In this document: positions 1 through 5,144 of the stretch, piece after piece | Layout of the letters: each line of letters starts with the position of its first letter | How positions within the stretch are numbered: position 1 is the stretch's first letter | NCBI GenBank assembly: GCA_022866885.1 | Contig: JALHWS010000068.1 | Span: forward strand, 1 to 7,203 | Length of the DNA: 7,203 nucleotides | Direction of reading: 5' to 3' | From: Candidatus Microgenomates bacterium | GTDB taxonomy: Bacteria; Patescibacteriota; Microgenomatia; 2-02-FULL-39-11 | Program-made: the position numbers and the translations under genes | The notes under the pieces: generated by a model | Databases searched by the model: none | What the model was told of the DNA's origin: nothing | What the model saw: the letters and a program-made list of their open reading frames with translations, nothing else

Positions 1-1
1 A

Positions 2-391
2 AGCCTCAAAAATACCCTCCGTGACGTCCAAAGCCGGGCTTATAATGGAGAAATGGATTGTACTGTCTGTGATTGCAGCGTATCTGGAGATAGCGCTTTC
101 AAAGGCTGGTATGTTGATTTTACTGCCCAAAAAATTTACGGTCAATGTATAGCTCTCGATGCGACCCAGCCGACTTACACGCCAAAGAGTTTGGGTTTGG
201 GAGCGCAAGTGACGATCGTGCCTGCGCCGGTCTCAAAAATCATGTTTCGTTATTCTCCGCCCGGGGTTGATCTAAGCACAAATGTTTGCCTTTCCCTAAG
301 CAATCTGGCGGACACTTATTACCTCATTAAAATTAACCAGTCCGGCGATATCACCGATAACGGAGGTTTGGCTTCTTCATGCACGCCCTGA
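2..391 (+). CDS. Minor pilin, GspH/FimU-like, 5'-truncated
   Basis: The frame is open from base 2 with no stop before TGA at 389-391, so this is the last 129 codons of a gene that begins before the window. The first ATG in the window (53) lies inside the protein and is probably not the start. The visible N-terminal part (SLKNTLRDVQSRAYNGE) is amphipathic and helical, like the second half of the long pilin helix in GspH/FimT/FimU proteins. It is followed by a Cys-rich stretch (CTVCDCS), the GWYVDFT segment, and a beta-rich C-terminus with further cysteines. The prepilin cleavage site and hydrophobic helix are not visible. It would sit at the tip of a type IV pilus or pseudopilus. The assignment rests on the helix and on being first in an H-I-J-like order with the next two genes. 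It overlaps the next gene by 13 bases, so the two are probably translationally coupled. Confidence 0.72.
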   Translation, partial: SLKNTLRDVQSRAYNGEMDCTVCDCSVSGDSAFKGWYVDFTAQKIYGQCIALDATQPTYTPKSLGLGAQVTIVPAPVSKIMFRYSPPGVDLSTNVCLSLSNLADTYYLIKINQSGDITDNGGLASSCTP

Positions 392-858
392 TAAAAATAA
401 TCAAACATTCGCAAGGTCAGACTTTTTTGGAAGTAATTATCGCATTGGCGCTGATTGTATTATTTTTATCCGGCGTGGCGGTAGTAGAACTTTATTCGAT
501 CAGAAACGTTGAATACAGCCAAAGCAAAAGCCTGGCTTCCAGACTGGCCCGCCAACAACTGGAAAGAGCCAGAGTGGTACGCGATTCGGCCGGGATTGAC
601 GCACTGACAATCTGTTTGTCTACCTGTTATATCAATTCCGCCTTGACGCCTGTTCCTCTCACTCCAACCGGTGTTTTCGGCCAGTCGCTGATTATGGAAA
701 ACGCTTCCCAAACCGATTGTCCGGTGCCTACCGCAACTGCTGGTCAGCCGAATCCGGTTTATTACAAAGCCAAATCTGTCGTTTCCTGGTCGCGCCAAGC
801 CGGTGTGACACCGGCGCCGGGAGTGGAGATGTCAACCTGTATCACGGATTGGAGATGA
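379..858 (+). CDS. Minor pilin, PilV/GspI-like
   Basis: This is a 159-residue prepilin. A short basic leader (residues 1-13) ends in Gly13, followed by QTFLE. That is a prepilin-peptidase site with Glu at mature position +5. Next comes a hydrophobic helix (about 16-37, LEVIIALALIVLFLSG) continuing into a charged helix with SLASRLARQQLERAR. The LEVIIALAL start and the 'ARQQLERAR' helix resemble PilV/GspI minor pilins. The C-terminal half is a small globular domain with scattered cysteines (in CLSTC, DC and STC) that may form disulfides outside the cell. The ATG lies inside the end of the upstream gene. A GGAGG at 362-366 sits 12 bases before it, a little far for a Shine-Dalgarno site but usable. 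It ends in TGA at 856-858. Expected role: priming or capping a type IV pilus, or DNA uptake or adhesion machinery. The minor-pilin call is firm; the exact subfamily is less so. Confidence 0.82.
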   Translation: MHALIKIIKHSQGQTFLEVIIALALIVLFLSGVAVVELYSIRNVEYSQSKSLASRLARQQLERARVVRDSAGIDALTICLSTCYINSALTPVPLTPTGVFGQSLIMENASQTDCPVPTATAGQPNPVYYKAKSVVSWSRQAGVTPAPGVEMSTCITDWR

Positions 859-865
859 ATTAAGT

Positions 866-893
866 ATTATGAATTATGAATTATGAATTATGA
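866..893 (+). repeat. Four tandem copies of a 7-bp unit (ATTATGA) over a start codon
   Basis: ATTATGA occurs four times head to tail at 866-872, 873-879, 880-886 and 887-893. Each copy contains an ATG (869, 876, 883, 890), and because the unit is 7 bp these fall in successive frames. Only the ATG at 890 opens the pilin gene. Those at 869, 876 and 883 stop after five codons. The array sits exactly at the translation start. Confidence 0.95.
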
Positions 894-1417
894 ATACTAA
901 GAAAAGAATAATATATCATTCCGGTTTTACGTTGGTAGAACTCCTTATAGTCGTCACTCTCATCGGTTTTATCGGGACGATAACCAGCCAGATTTTCATC
1001 ATAAACTTGCGTTCCCAGGTAAAAAGCGAGCTTCTGAAAGAAGTCAAGCAAAACGGTGATTACGCTCTTTCGGCCATGGAGATGATGATAAGGAACGCTG
1101 TCAATATTTCCTCTTTGCAATGCAATATACCCTCTGATGAATTGACGATTACCAATCAGGACGGTTTCACGACTACCTTTTCCTGCACCAACGGCAGTAA
1201 AATCGCTTCCAACACCTCATCTCTCACAAGCAATAAGGTCGTGGTTTACAATTGCAGCAATGCCTTCCGGGTGGTTTGCCCCACCCCGCCTCTATACCCG
1301 AAATATGTCTTTATCAATTACATTATCCAGCAGACAGGGACAGACCTGACGCCGACTCCCGGCAGTATCACCAGTCTTGAGTACCAGTCAACCATTTCCT
1401 TGAGGAATTATGAATAA
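890..1417 (+). CDS. Minor pilin, PilW/GspJ-like
   Basis: This is a 175-residue prepilin. A basic leader of 12 residues (MNTKKRIIYHSG) is followed by FTLVE, a textbook prepilin-peptidase site with Gly12 at -1 and Glu at +5. The hydrophobic helix runs to about residue 37 (LLIVVTLIGFIGTITSQIFI). The following helix has KQNGDYALSAMEMMIRNA, which resembles the PilW/GspJ/ComGF pattern in which an 'N..yAl..M...IR.A' segment follows the transmembrane helix. The rest is Ser/Thr-rich with several cysteines. The start at 890 is set by the leader and by the stops that follow the other ATGs of the overlapping 7-bp repeat. No good Shine-Dalgarno sequence precedes it. It follows the PilV-like gene by 31 bases and ends in TAA at 1415-1417. 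Together with its two neighbours it completes an H-I-J-like minor pilin set, expected to form the tip complex of a type IV pilus or related filament. Confidence 0.83.
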   Translation: MNTKKRIIYHSGFTLVELLIVVTLIGFIGTITSQIFIINLRSQVKSELLKEVKQNGDYALSAMEMMIRNAVNISSLQCNIPSDELTITNQDGFTTTFSCTNGSKIASNTSSLTSNKVVVYNCSNAFRVVCPTPPLYPKYVFINYIIQQTGTDLTPTPGSITSLEYQSTISLRNYE

Positions 1418-1461
1418 TTTCTGAAAGAACCTTTATTTTAAACCGCTTATATATAAATCTG

Positions 1462-1470
1462 TGTTATAAT
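1462..1470 (+). promoter_or_regulatory. Extended -10 promoter of the toxin-antitoxin unit
   Basis: TGTTATAAT is a perfect extended -10 element (TGn plus TATAAT at 1465-1470). No convincing -35 hexamer lies 16-18 bases upstream, as is usual for extended -10 promoters. Transcription would start near 1477, about four bases before the ATG at 1481, giving an almost leaderless message. Confidence 0.7.
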
Positions 1471-1480
1471 TTCCCTGTAT

Positions 1481-1684
1481 ATGATGAATTGGGATTATGA
1501 TATCAAACCGGACTGGAAACCAAAGACGCCTGAAGAGTGGCGGTGGTTTCTGGTGCGGAAAATCAACTACAATGATCTTAGAGATATTCCCAAAGACACC
1601 CTAAAATACTATTTTCCTGTAATAAGGAAATATCTGGATCCCGGGAAAAAAGAGCTTTTAAATTATTTCTTGAATAACAGATAA
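1481..1684 (+). CDS. Small protein paired with the AbiEii-like toxin; possible antitoxin
   Basis: This 67-residue protein is rich in Trp, Tyr, Lys and Asp (MMNWDYDIKPDWKPKTPEEW near the N-terminus, LDPGKKELLNYFLNNR at the C-terminus). It has no signal peptide or membrane segment and is probably cytoplasmic and mostly helical. I do not recognise a named family. Its stop (1682-1684) is one base before the ATG of the nucleotidyltransferase toxin gene, so the two are almost certainly co-transcribed and coupled. Position and size suggest the antitoxin, or a partner that positions the toxin. It is far smaller than the classical AbiEi antitoxin, a winged-helix protein of roughly 200 residues, and shows no such domain. 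A second in-frame ATG at 1484 could also start it. There is no Shine-Dalgarno site, in keeping with the near-leaderless promoter just upstream. The gene is confident; the antitoxin role is inference from context. Confidence 0.8.
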   Translation: MMNWDYDIKPDWKPKTPEEWRWFLVRKINYNDLRDIPKDTLKYYFPVIRKYLDPGKKELLNYFLNNR

Positions 1685-1685
1685 T

Positions 1686-2369
1686 ATGTTTCTATCAGAC
1701 AAACAAAAGTTAATTCTTGATGTTTTTAAAAAATCCAACCTTGCCGATAAATTTTACTGGACCGGAGGAACGCTTCTTTCCTTTTATTATCTTAAACACC
1801 GTTACTCATCCGATATGGACTTCTTTTCGGAAAAAGAGTTTCATTTTGACCTATTATTGCCTTTTTTGTCAGAATTGAAAAAAATTGCCGGAGCAGATAT
1901 TGAAGAGCATAAAATATTTGACCGGTGGGAGTTTATTGTCATTGATAAAAACAAAGATAAAACACGCATTGATTTTGTATATTACAACCATGAGAAAAAA
2001 AGATTAAAGCCGTTGATCAAATATTCCGGTATGTTGATTGATTCGCTGGACGATATAGCCGCCAATAAAACTATGGCTTATTTTGACCGGAATGAGCCCA
2101 AAGATCTTTTTGATCTGTACGTATTATTGACAAAAGGCAAATATCAGGTAAATAAGCTGTTGCAGTTAGTAGAGATGAAGTTCGGCGTAAAATTCAATGA
2201 ATTTATGTTTTGGAGCGAAAGCGCGAAATCTTTGAAGCTTCTTGACACTTTAAGTCCGTTATATATCCAAAAAACGGACGCGGAAAAGAAAAAATTGAAA
2301 GAAGATATTTCGGAATTTTTTTTAAATAAAGGAAGCGATTTCTTGGAAAAGCAGATAAGGTCTTCCTAA
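1686..2369 (+). CDS. AbiEii/MenT-type nucleotidyltransferase toxin
   Basis: This 227-residue cytoplasmic protein has the motifs of the AbiEii/AbiGii (DUF1814) nucleotidyltransferase family. The core is WTGGTLLSFYYLKHRYSSDMDFF at about residues 25-47: the GGT loop, then HRYSSDMDFF with the paired acidic residues (D43, D45) expected to bind the metal ions. RIDFVYY (about 94-100) gives a further beta-strand acid. DDIAANKTMAYFDRNEPKDLFDLYVLL (about 121-147) contains the conserved Lys and the R-x-x-KDLFDL motif. Relatives transfer nucleotides, in MenT toxins to tRNA acceptor ends, and arrest growth, often as phage defence. All the key motifs are present, so it looks active. It begins one base after the upstream small gene and has no Shine-Dalgarno site, so it probably depends on coupling. 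The gene is noticeably AT-rich (many AAA, TTT and ATT codons) compared with the pilin block, consistent with horizontal acquisition. It ends in TAA at 2367-2369. Confidence 0.88.
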   Translation: MFLSDKQKLILDVFKKSNLADKFYWTGGTLLSFYYLKHRYSSDMDFFSEKEFHFDLLLPFLSELKKIAGADIEEHKIFDRWEFIVIDKNKDKTRIDFVYYNHEKKRLKPLIKYSGMLIDSLDDIAANKTMAYFDRNEPKDLFDLYVLLTKGKYQVNKLLQLVEMKFGVKFNEFMFWSESAKSLKLLDTLSPLYIQKTDAEKKKLKEDISEFFLNKGSDFLEKQIRSS

Positions 2370-2372
2370 GGG

Positions 2373-2414
2373 CTCGTTCGTAAATAATATGCAATGGGTA
2401 TTTACGAATACGAG
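2373..2414. repeat. Large stem-loop directly after the toxin gene
   Basis: CTCGTTCGTAAATA (2373-2386) pairs with TATTTACGAATACGAG (2399-2414): nine continuous pairs, a two-base bulge, then five more. It starts four bases after the toxin stop codon. No T-run follows, so it is not a standard Rho-independent terminator. It could protect the mRNA 3' end, aid bidirectional termination, or be a repeat insertion. Confidence 0.75.
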
Positions 2415-2421
2415 TCCTTGT

Positions 2422-2467
2422 GCCGCATCTTTCTATGAAAAAATGTCAAGTTATTAATGGATGCGGC
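2422..2467. repeat. 8-bp perfect inverted repeat
   Basis: GCCGCATC at 2422-2429 is the exact reverse complement of GATGCGGC at 2460-2467, with an AT-rich 30-base interior. The interior read on the minus strand includes AACTTGACATTTTTT, which also occurs at the plus-strand promoter near 2628. This may be a small inverted-repeat element; its function is unknown. Confidence 0.6.
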
Positions 2468-2493
2468 CTAAGCTCATTCAACTTCCATCATAC

Positions 2494-2507
2494 TAACCTA
2501 TAGATTG
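2494..2507 (+). repeat. Duplicated block, copy A, upstream part
   Basis: TAACCTATAGATTG is identical to 3158-3171. In copy B this piece lies 4 bases before the second conserved piece. In copy A it is separated from its second piece (2597-2635) by 89 bases that include a perfect 14-bp inverted repeat. Confidence 0.8.
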
Positions 2508-2509
2508 TT

Positions 2510-2570
2510 GTATATACCCTTCTTACTCGATCCTGAGCTTGTCGAAGGATTAGTCTAGAAGGGTATATAC
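2510..2570. repeat. Perfect 14-bp inverted repeat enclosing a CCTGAGCTTGTCGAAGG repeat
   Basis: GTATATACCCTTCT (2510-2523) and AGAAGGGTATATAC (2557-2570) are exact reverse complements. Between them, 2530-2550 reads ATCCT...AGGAT around CTGAGCTTGTCGA, a version of the CCTGAGCTTGTCGAAGG palindromic repeat that is dispersed in many bacterial genomes. The whole could fold as a cruciform or strong hairpin. It looks like a small palindromic insertion, because the related block near 3172 lacks it. No transposase is present. Confidence 0.8.
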
Positions 2571-2596
2571 CCGGAACCGTCTCAATTGTGGAGGGT

Positions 2597-2635
2597 ATCA
2601 CTCCAAATCACTCACCAGACTCCCAAAACTTGACA
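2597..2635 (+). repeat. Duplicated promoter-proximal block, copy A
   Basis: These 39 bases match 3176-3214 at 32 positions by direct alignment. They share ACTCCAAATCA and CCCAAAACTTGACA, the latter containing the -35 hexamer. The similarity stops right after TTGACA, so the spacer and -10 regions differ between copies. Confidence 0.85.
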
Positions 2636-2657
2636 TTTTTTTTCTACATGTTATATT
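2630..2657 (+). promoter_or_regulatory. Sigma70-type promoter of the candidate small RNA
   Basis: TTGACA (2630-2635, a consensus -35) is followed after 16 bases by TATATT (2652-2657, a good -10). The spacer is T-rich. Transcription would begin near 2664. No protein-coding gene begins downstream before a terminator at 2744-2770. Confidence 0.72.
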
Positions 2658-2663
2658 TATTAT

Positions 2664-2770
2664 GCTTGAAAACATCCGTAGGGTTGCTGTTCCGGTGTAA
2701 TAATCGGAAATAGAGCCAGCCAGCCTCTTAATAATGCTAGATCGCCAGGTCTAGACAGCCTGGTTTTTTT
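2664..2770 (+). ncRNA. Candidate small structured RNA, about 107 nt
   Basis: The segment is bounded by a consensus-like promoter and an intrinsic terminator, with no credible reading frame between. It contains a TTCCG/CGGAA hairpin (2690-2694 with 2705-2709, 10-nt loop), a short AGAG/CTCT hairpin (2712-2715 with 2725-2728) whose loop is CCAGCCAGC, and the terminator hairpin. I do not recognise a known RNA family; 6S RNA, tmRNA and the SRP RNA do not fit by what I can see. It could act in trans as a small RNA or be a leader whose gene was lost. Boundaries are estimated. Confidence 0.5.
2744..2770 (+). terminator. Rho-independent terminator
   Basis: The hairpin CCAGGT / GCCTGG (2745-2750 with 2758-2763, 7-nt loop) is followed at once by seven T residues (2764-2770). 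An overlapping alternative hairpin, CTAGA (2737-2741) with TCTAG (2750-2754), would expose the 5' arm in its loop and could compete with the terminator. Confidence 0.8.
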
Positions 2771-2915
2771 ATATTTGGGATATTATCCGGGCCTTCTTAA
2801 AAAGTTTTATAAGTGGAACAGTATACATTTTCTGAGTTTCACATTTCAGTGTCCCATAAAGAGGTTTAAAAGTTGTTTGAGTTTCTTGGTTTCACACGAC
2901 AATAGGCCGTTTTTT

Positions 2916-3101
2916 GTCATTGCGAGGGATCCGCCGGTTGGTGGAGACCGTGGCAATCCCGTTGTTTACAGAATCTCACTGTAAAGATCTTTCCAGCTTG
3001 GATTGAATTTAGCGATTATATCAATTTTCTTTTTTCTATTTCCTGTTCTCTTGTAATCCAACGGGATTGCTTCTCCCGATTTCCATCGGGATCGCAATGA
3101 C
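2916..3101. repeat. Nested palindromic REP/MITE-like element
   Basis: The outer ends GTCATTGCGA (2916-2925) and TCGCAATGAC (3092-3101) are perfect 10-bp inverted repeats. Inside, GCAATCCCGTTG (2953-2964) and CAACGGGATTGC (3059-3070) are a perfect 12-bp pair, and CCCGATttccATCGGG (3075-3090) forms a local hairpin. The GTCATTGCGAG...GCAATC pattern is a dispersed repeat type found in many bacterial genomes and often compared with REP sequences. No transposase lies in the window, so any mobility would be in trans. Confidence 0.82.
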
Positions 3102-3157
3102 ACTAATAATACCATACTAATTAGTAAACTCTGGACACAGACTTGCGTAAGTCATGT

Positions 3158-3171
3158 TAACCTATAGATTG
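3158..3171 (+). repeat. Duplicated block, copy B, upstream part
   Basis: TAACCTATAGATTG is identical to 2494-2507. Here it stands only 4 bases from the second shared piece, suggesting that this is the uninterrupted arrangement. Confidence 0.8.
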
Positions 3172-3175
3172 CCAT

Positions 3176-3214
3176 ATAACTCCAAATCAGCCCAAAGACC
3201 CCCAAAACTTGACA
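3176..3214 (+). repeat. Duplicated promoter-proximal block, copy B
   Basis: This is the partner of 2597-2635 (32 of 39 identical), again ending in CCCAAAACTTGACA. It lies directly upstream of the protease promoter, so the small RNA and the protease have related sequence above their -35 boxes. It could be an activator site, an UP-like element or simply a duplicated remnant. Confidence 0.85.
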
Positions 3215-3236
3215 ACCCTTGTAAAAGTACTATACT
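3209..3236 (+). promoter_or_regulatory. Sigma70-type promoter of the metalloprotease gene
   Basis: TTGACA (3209-3214) and TATACT (3231-3236) are separated by 16 bases. Transcription would start near 3243, leaving a leader of about 30 bases before ATG 3273. An AAAGGG in that leader is more than 20 bases from the ATG, so no usable Shine-Dalgarno site is visible. Confidence 0.8.
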
Positions 3237-3272
3237 CGCTCACAAAGGGTTATTTTTAATCAAAATATAAGT

Positions 3273-5078
3273 ATGGAACCCGCACCAAGGTATGGTCTTT
3301 TTGGATACGCAAGGGGTATAGGTGCCACTATCGGTAGAACTGCAATAGCTATAAGTGCCTCTGGTTATGATCTGCCTTCCACAAGTTCTCTAGTTCCCGT
3401 AATTCCAAGAAGAGAATTTTTGCAGGTTTCTGCTCTTACAGGAGCCGCGGTATGGCTCGCGTCTCATGGCATAAGACCGGCTTATAGTAGTGAAACGGCT
3501 CCAAAAACGGCTGAGATCTCCCGAGTAGGAGATGGTTTTTCCCTTGAAGGAACTTATTTTGGTGCAGAAGGAGGATTGAATGTAGAAGAAATAATTACTC
3601 TGCGTGACGGTTGGAACGATGCATTTCAAAAGGGAGAAAATAGAATGGAACATAATGTTATATATTCAACTGAAATAGTAAGAGAAAAAGACTTTAATCC
3701 CACTGATTTTGCATGGAGCGACCTTGGTTACGACAATTTTCAGGCTTACCTCAGAGCCGAATATGATGAAATAAACAGGGTTTTAATCGAAGCAGGACTG
3801 AATCTACGGATTGAATGCCGGAGGGTAATGGTAGTACAGGATGGTATTAGCGTTCCGATTTCCGGTTCATGGCACGGAGGCTGGTTTGAAAATGAAGGGA
3901 TCCACGACTGTGACGGTGCCTGGGGGATCTGGGATGACAGTCCCGGTGCCCATGATCCCCGCCTTGCTCCATATTGGGACCCAATAAGACGGTTAGATTA
4001 CACGGCAAACCATGAGAGGATGCACACGATTTTCCACGTCCCGGACCTATATTGCCTAAGTTATAATTTTTCGGTTCAAAGCCAAGGTTTTTCTGATGAG
4101 ACAATTAGACTGCTTTTTGCAGAAGTTTCTTTAATGAAAAATAAAAAGTTATTTATGAAATTAAAACCATACCTGAGACAAATTTTTATTGAGGCAAACA
4201 GAGATCCCAATGATATTGAAAAAATTGGCAAAATGAGTCAAGAAGAAATCAGCGCAATCATCCAAAAAAGAAGATACAATCTTGATGAACGAAATAAAAA
4301 GGCAAATATTACAGCTGCAGCTCCTTCATGTTTTGATGGTATTCCTCTTGAATGGCAGGAATATTCTCTTGGACTACGCATAGGTGATGGACGCGGACCG
4401 TATAGAGATGGAAGCGGAAAACTATATAATGGAGGAATTATGGATTATGGATGTTGGTATCCGCCGCCAAAAGTTGACAGGTTTACATGGTGGTATTTTC
4501 AGAAAAGAAAAGATAGAGGTAAAGTTCATGGAATTGATACGTTAAAAGAAGAAGGTTGGTATTATACTCCGGAAGTGGCAACAAAAAATAAACTTCGAGT
4601 AAGTTCAGAATGGGATGGGGCACAAGTGGAAGTTTGGCGTTCCGCCGGTACCGAGACAGAGCGAAGGCTGGATAAAATATCCGGAGGACTAACTGTTGTA
4701 GATGGGCTAGTAGATATAGGTAATCCATTTAGTTCTGTCCGACTAAGTCCAGAGGGTTATATCCTGGTTGCTGATGCCCTTATTATGGTAAAATTTACCG
4801 TAAGAGACGGTGAAGGAGTAATAACGAAAACCGGAATCCGTTATCTGGATATCGGTGATTTTCAGGCTGGTTTATCAACTTTTAGCCCTGCAAATAATCT
4901 TTCTACATTGACTATCGATTTGAAGGTCGCTGATGTTTCGGTCGATACCGATCAGGAAGCGTTCGATTGGAGAATAAGTTATTCTCAAAACTGGCCTGGT
5001 TTGCTGTATATTCCAATTATTTATCAGAATAGTACATATAGAACTCCGCCAACCACAGATGGTCTTGTCTTTCCTTAA
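3273..5078 (+). CDS. Probable Tat-exported zinc metalloprotease, metzincin/M6-like
   Basis: A 601-residue protein. Residues 46-50 read RREFL, followed by the hydrophobic QVSALTGAAVWLASHG: a twin-arginine signal, implying export in folded form. A 45-residue extension precedes the twin arginines; no later ATG before them offers a shorter start. HERMH at 247-251 is an HExxH zinc-binding motif, and HTIFHVPDLY after it resembles the 'HxxGLPDLY' tail of M6-type and related peptidases. GGIMDYG (387-393) looks like the Met-turn of metzincins, with Met390 under the zinc site. The third zinc ligand is unclear: D258 is one residue further along than in the usual motif, and H255 is an alternative. A Lys-rich, probably helical segment (about 262-350, AT-rich in the DNA) separates zinc helix and Met-turn and may be an inserted lid. 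Residues 430-601 look beta-rich, as in a C-terminal accessory domain. The likely role is extracytoplasmic proteolysis; the substrate is unknown. Confidence 0.78.
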   Translation: MEPAPRYGLFGYARGIGATIGRTAIAISASGYDLPSTSSLVPVIPRREFLQVSALTGAAVWLASHGIRPAYSSETAPKTAEISRVGDGFSLEGTYFGAEGGLNVEEIITLRDGWNDAFQKGENRMEHNVIYSTEIVREKDFNPTDFAWSDLGYDNFQAYLRAEYDEINRVLIEAGLNLRIECRRVMVVQDGISVPISGSWHGGWFENEGIHDCDGAWGIWDDSPGAHDPRLAPYWDPIRRLDYTANHERMHTIFHVPDLYCLSYNFSVQSQGFSDETIRLLFAEVSLMKNKKLFMKLKPYLRQIFIEANRDPNDIEKIGKMSQEEISAIIQKRRYNLDERNKKANITAAAPSCFDGIPLEWQEYSLGLRIGDGRGPYRDGSGKLYNGGIMDYGCWYPPPKVDRFTWWYFQKRKDRGKVHGIDTLKEEGWYYTPEVATKNKLRVSSEWDGAQVEVWRSAGTETERRLDKISGGLTVVDGLVDIGNPFSSVRLSPEGYILVADALIMVKFTVRDGEGVITKTGIRYLDIGDFQAGLSTFSPANNLSTLTIDLKVADVSVDTDQEAFDWRISYSQNWPGLLYIPIIYQNSTYRTPPTTDGLVFP

Positions 5079-5109
5079 AGTCGATTTAAATGGTCATCTA
5101 AATTCCACA

Positions 5110-5137
5110 TTGACAACGGGTGCAGGTTTGCTATTCT
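5110..5137 (+). promoter_or_regulatory. Promoter of the modular surface protein gene
   Basis: TTGACA (5110-5115) and TATTCT (5132-5137) are separated by 16 bases. The start point would fall near 5144, at the ATG at 5145 itself, so the transcript may be leaderless. No Shine-Dalgarno site precedes the ATG. TTGACAAC and the 16-base spacing recall the protease promoter. Confidence 0.62.
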
Positions 5138-5144
5138 AAGATTA

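Larger units (their letters stand above)
2370..3272. other. Gene-poor interval of about 900 bases, packed with repeats and one probable small RNA
   Basis: No reading frame here looks like a protein. In order it holds two stem-loops just after the toxin gene, one copy of a duplicated promoter block split by a perfect inverted repeat, a promoter-small RNA-terminator unit, a nested palindromic REP/MITE-like element, and the second promoter block leading into the protease gene. I see no tRNA, rRNA or CRISPR array in it. Stretches 2771-2915 and 3102-3157 have no pattern I could recognise. Confidence 0.75.

Noticed and set aside
379..858. Alternative genetic code (TGA as Gly, as in some CPR lineages)
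   Set aside because: TGA ends two of the pilin genes at sensible lengths, and no gene needs TGA read-through.
466..1120. Minus-strand frames opposite the pilins (466-798, 881-1120)
   Set aside because: They mirror genes that have intact prepilin signals; no promoter or domain supports them.
2433..2450. Minus-strand TTGACA-like -35 box
   Set aside because: No -10 hexamer stands 16-18 bases further on and no minus-strand gene follows.
2775..2984. 69-codon plus-strand frame
   Set aside because: Its second half is the translation of the GTCATTGCGAG repeat (VIARDPPVGGDRGNPV-like), its start has no ribosome site, and it begins just after a terminator. It is a repeat artefact, not a gene.
2510..3101. 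CRISPR array
   Set aside because: The repeats are inverted or only two-fold, with no regular spacer pattern and no cas gene.
3390..4728. Minus-strand frames inside the protease gene
   Set aside because: They are shadows of a 601-codon gene with recognisable Tat and zinc motifs.
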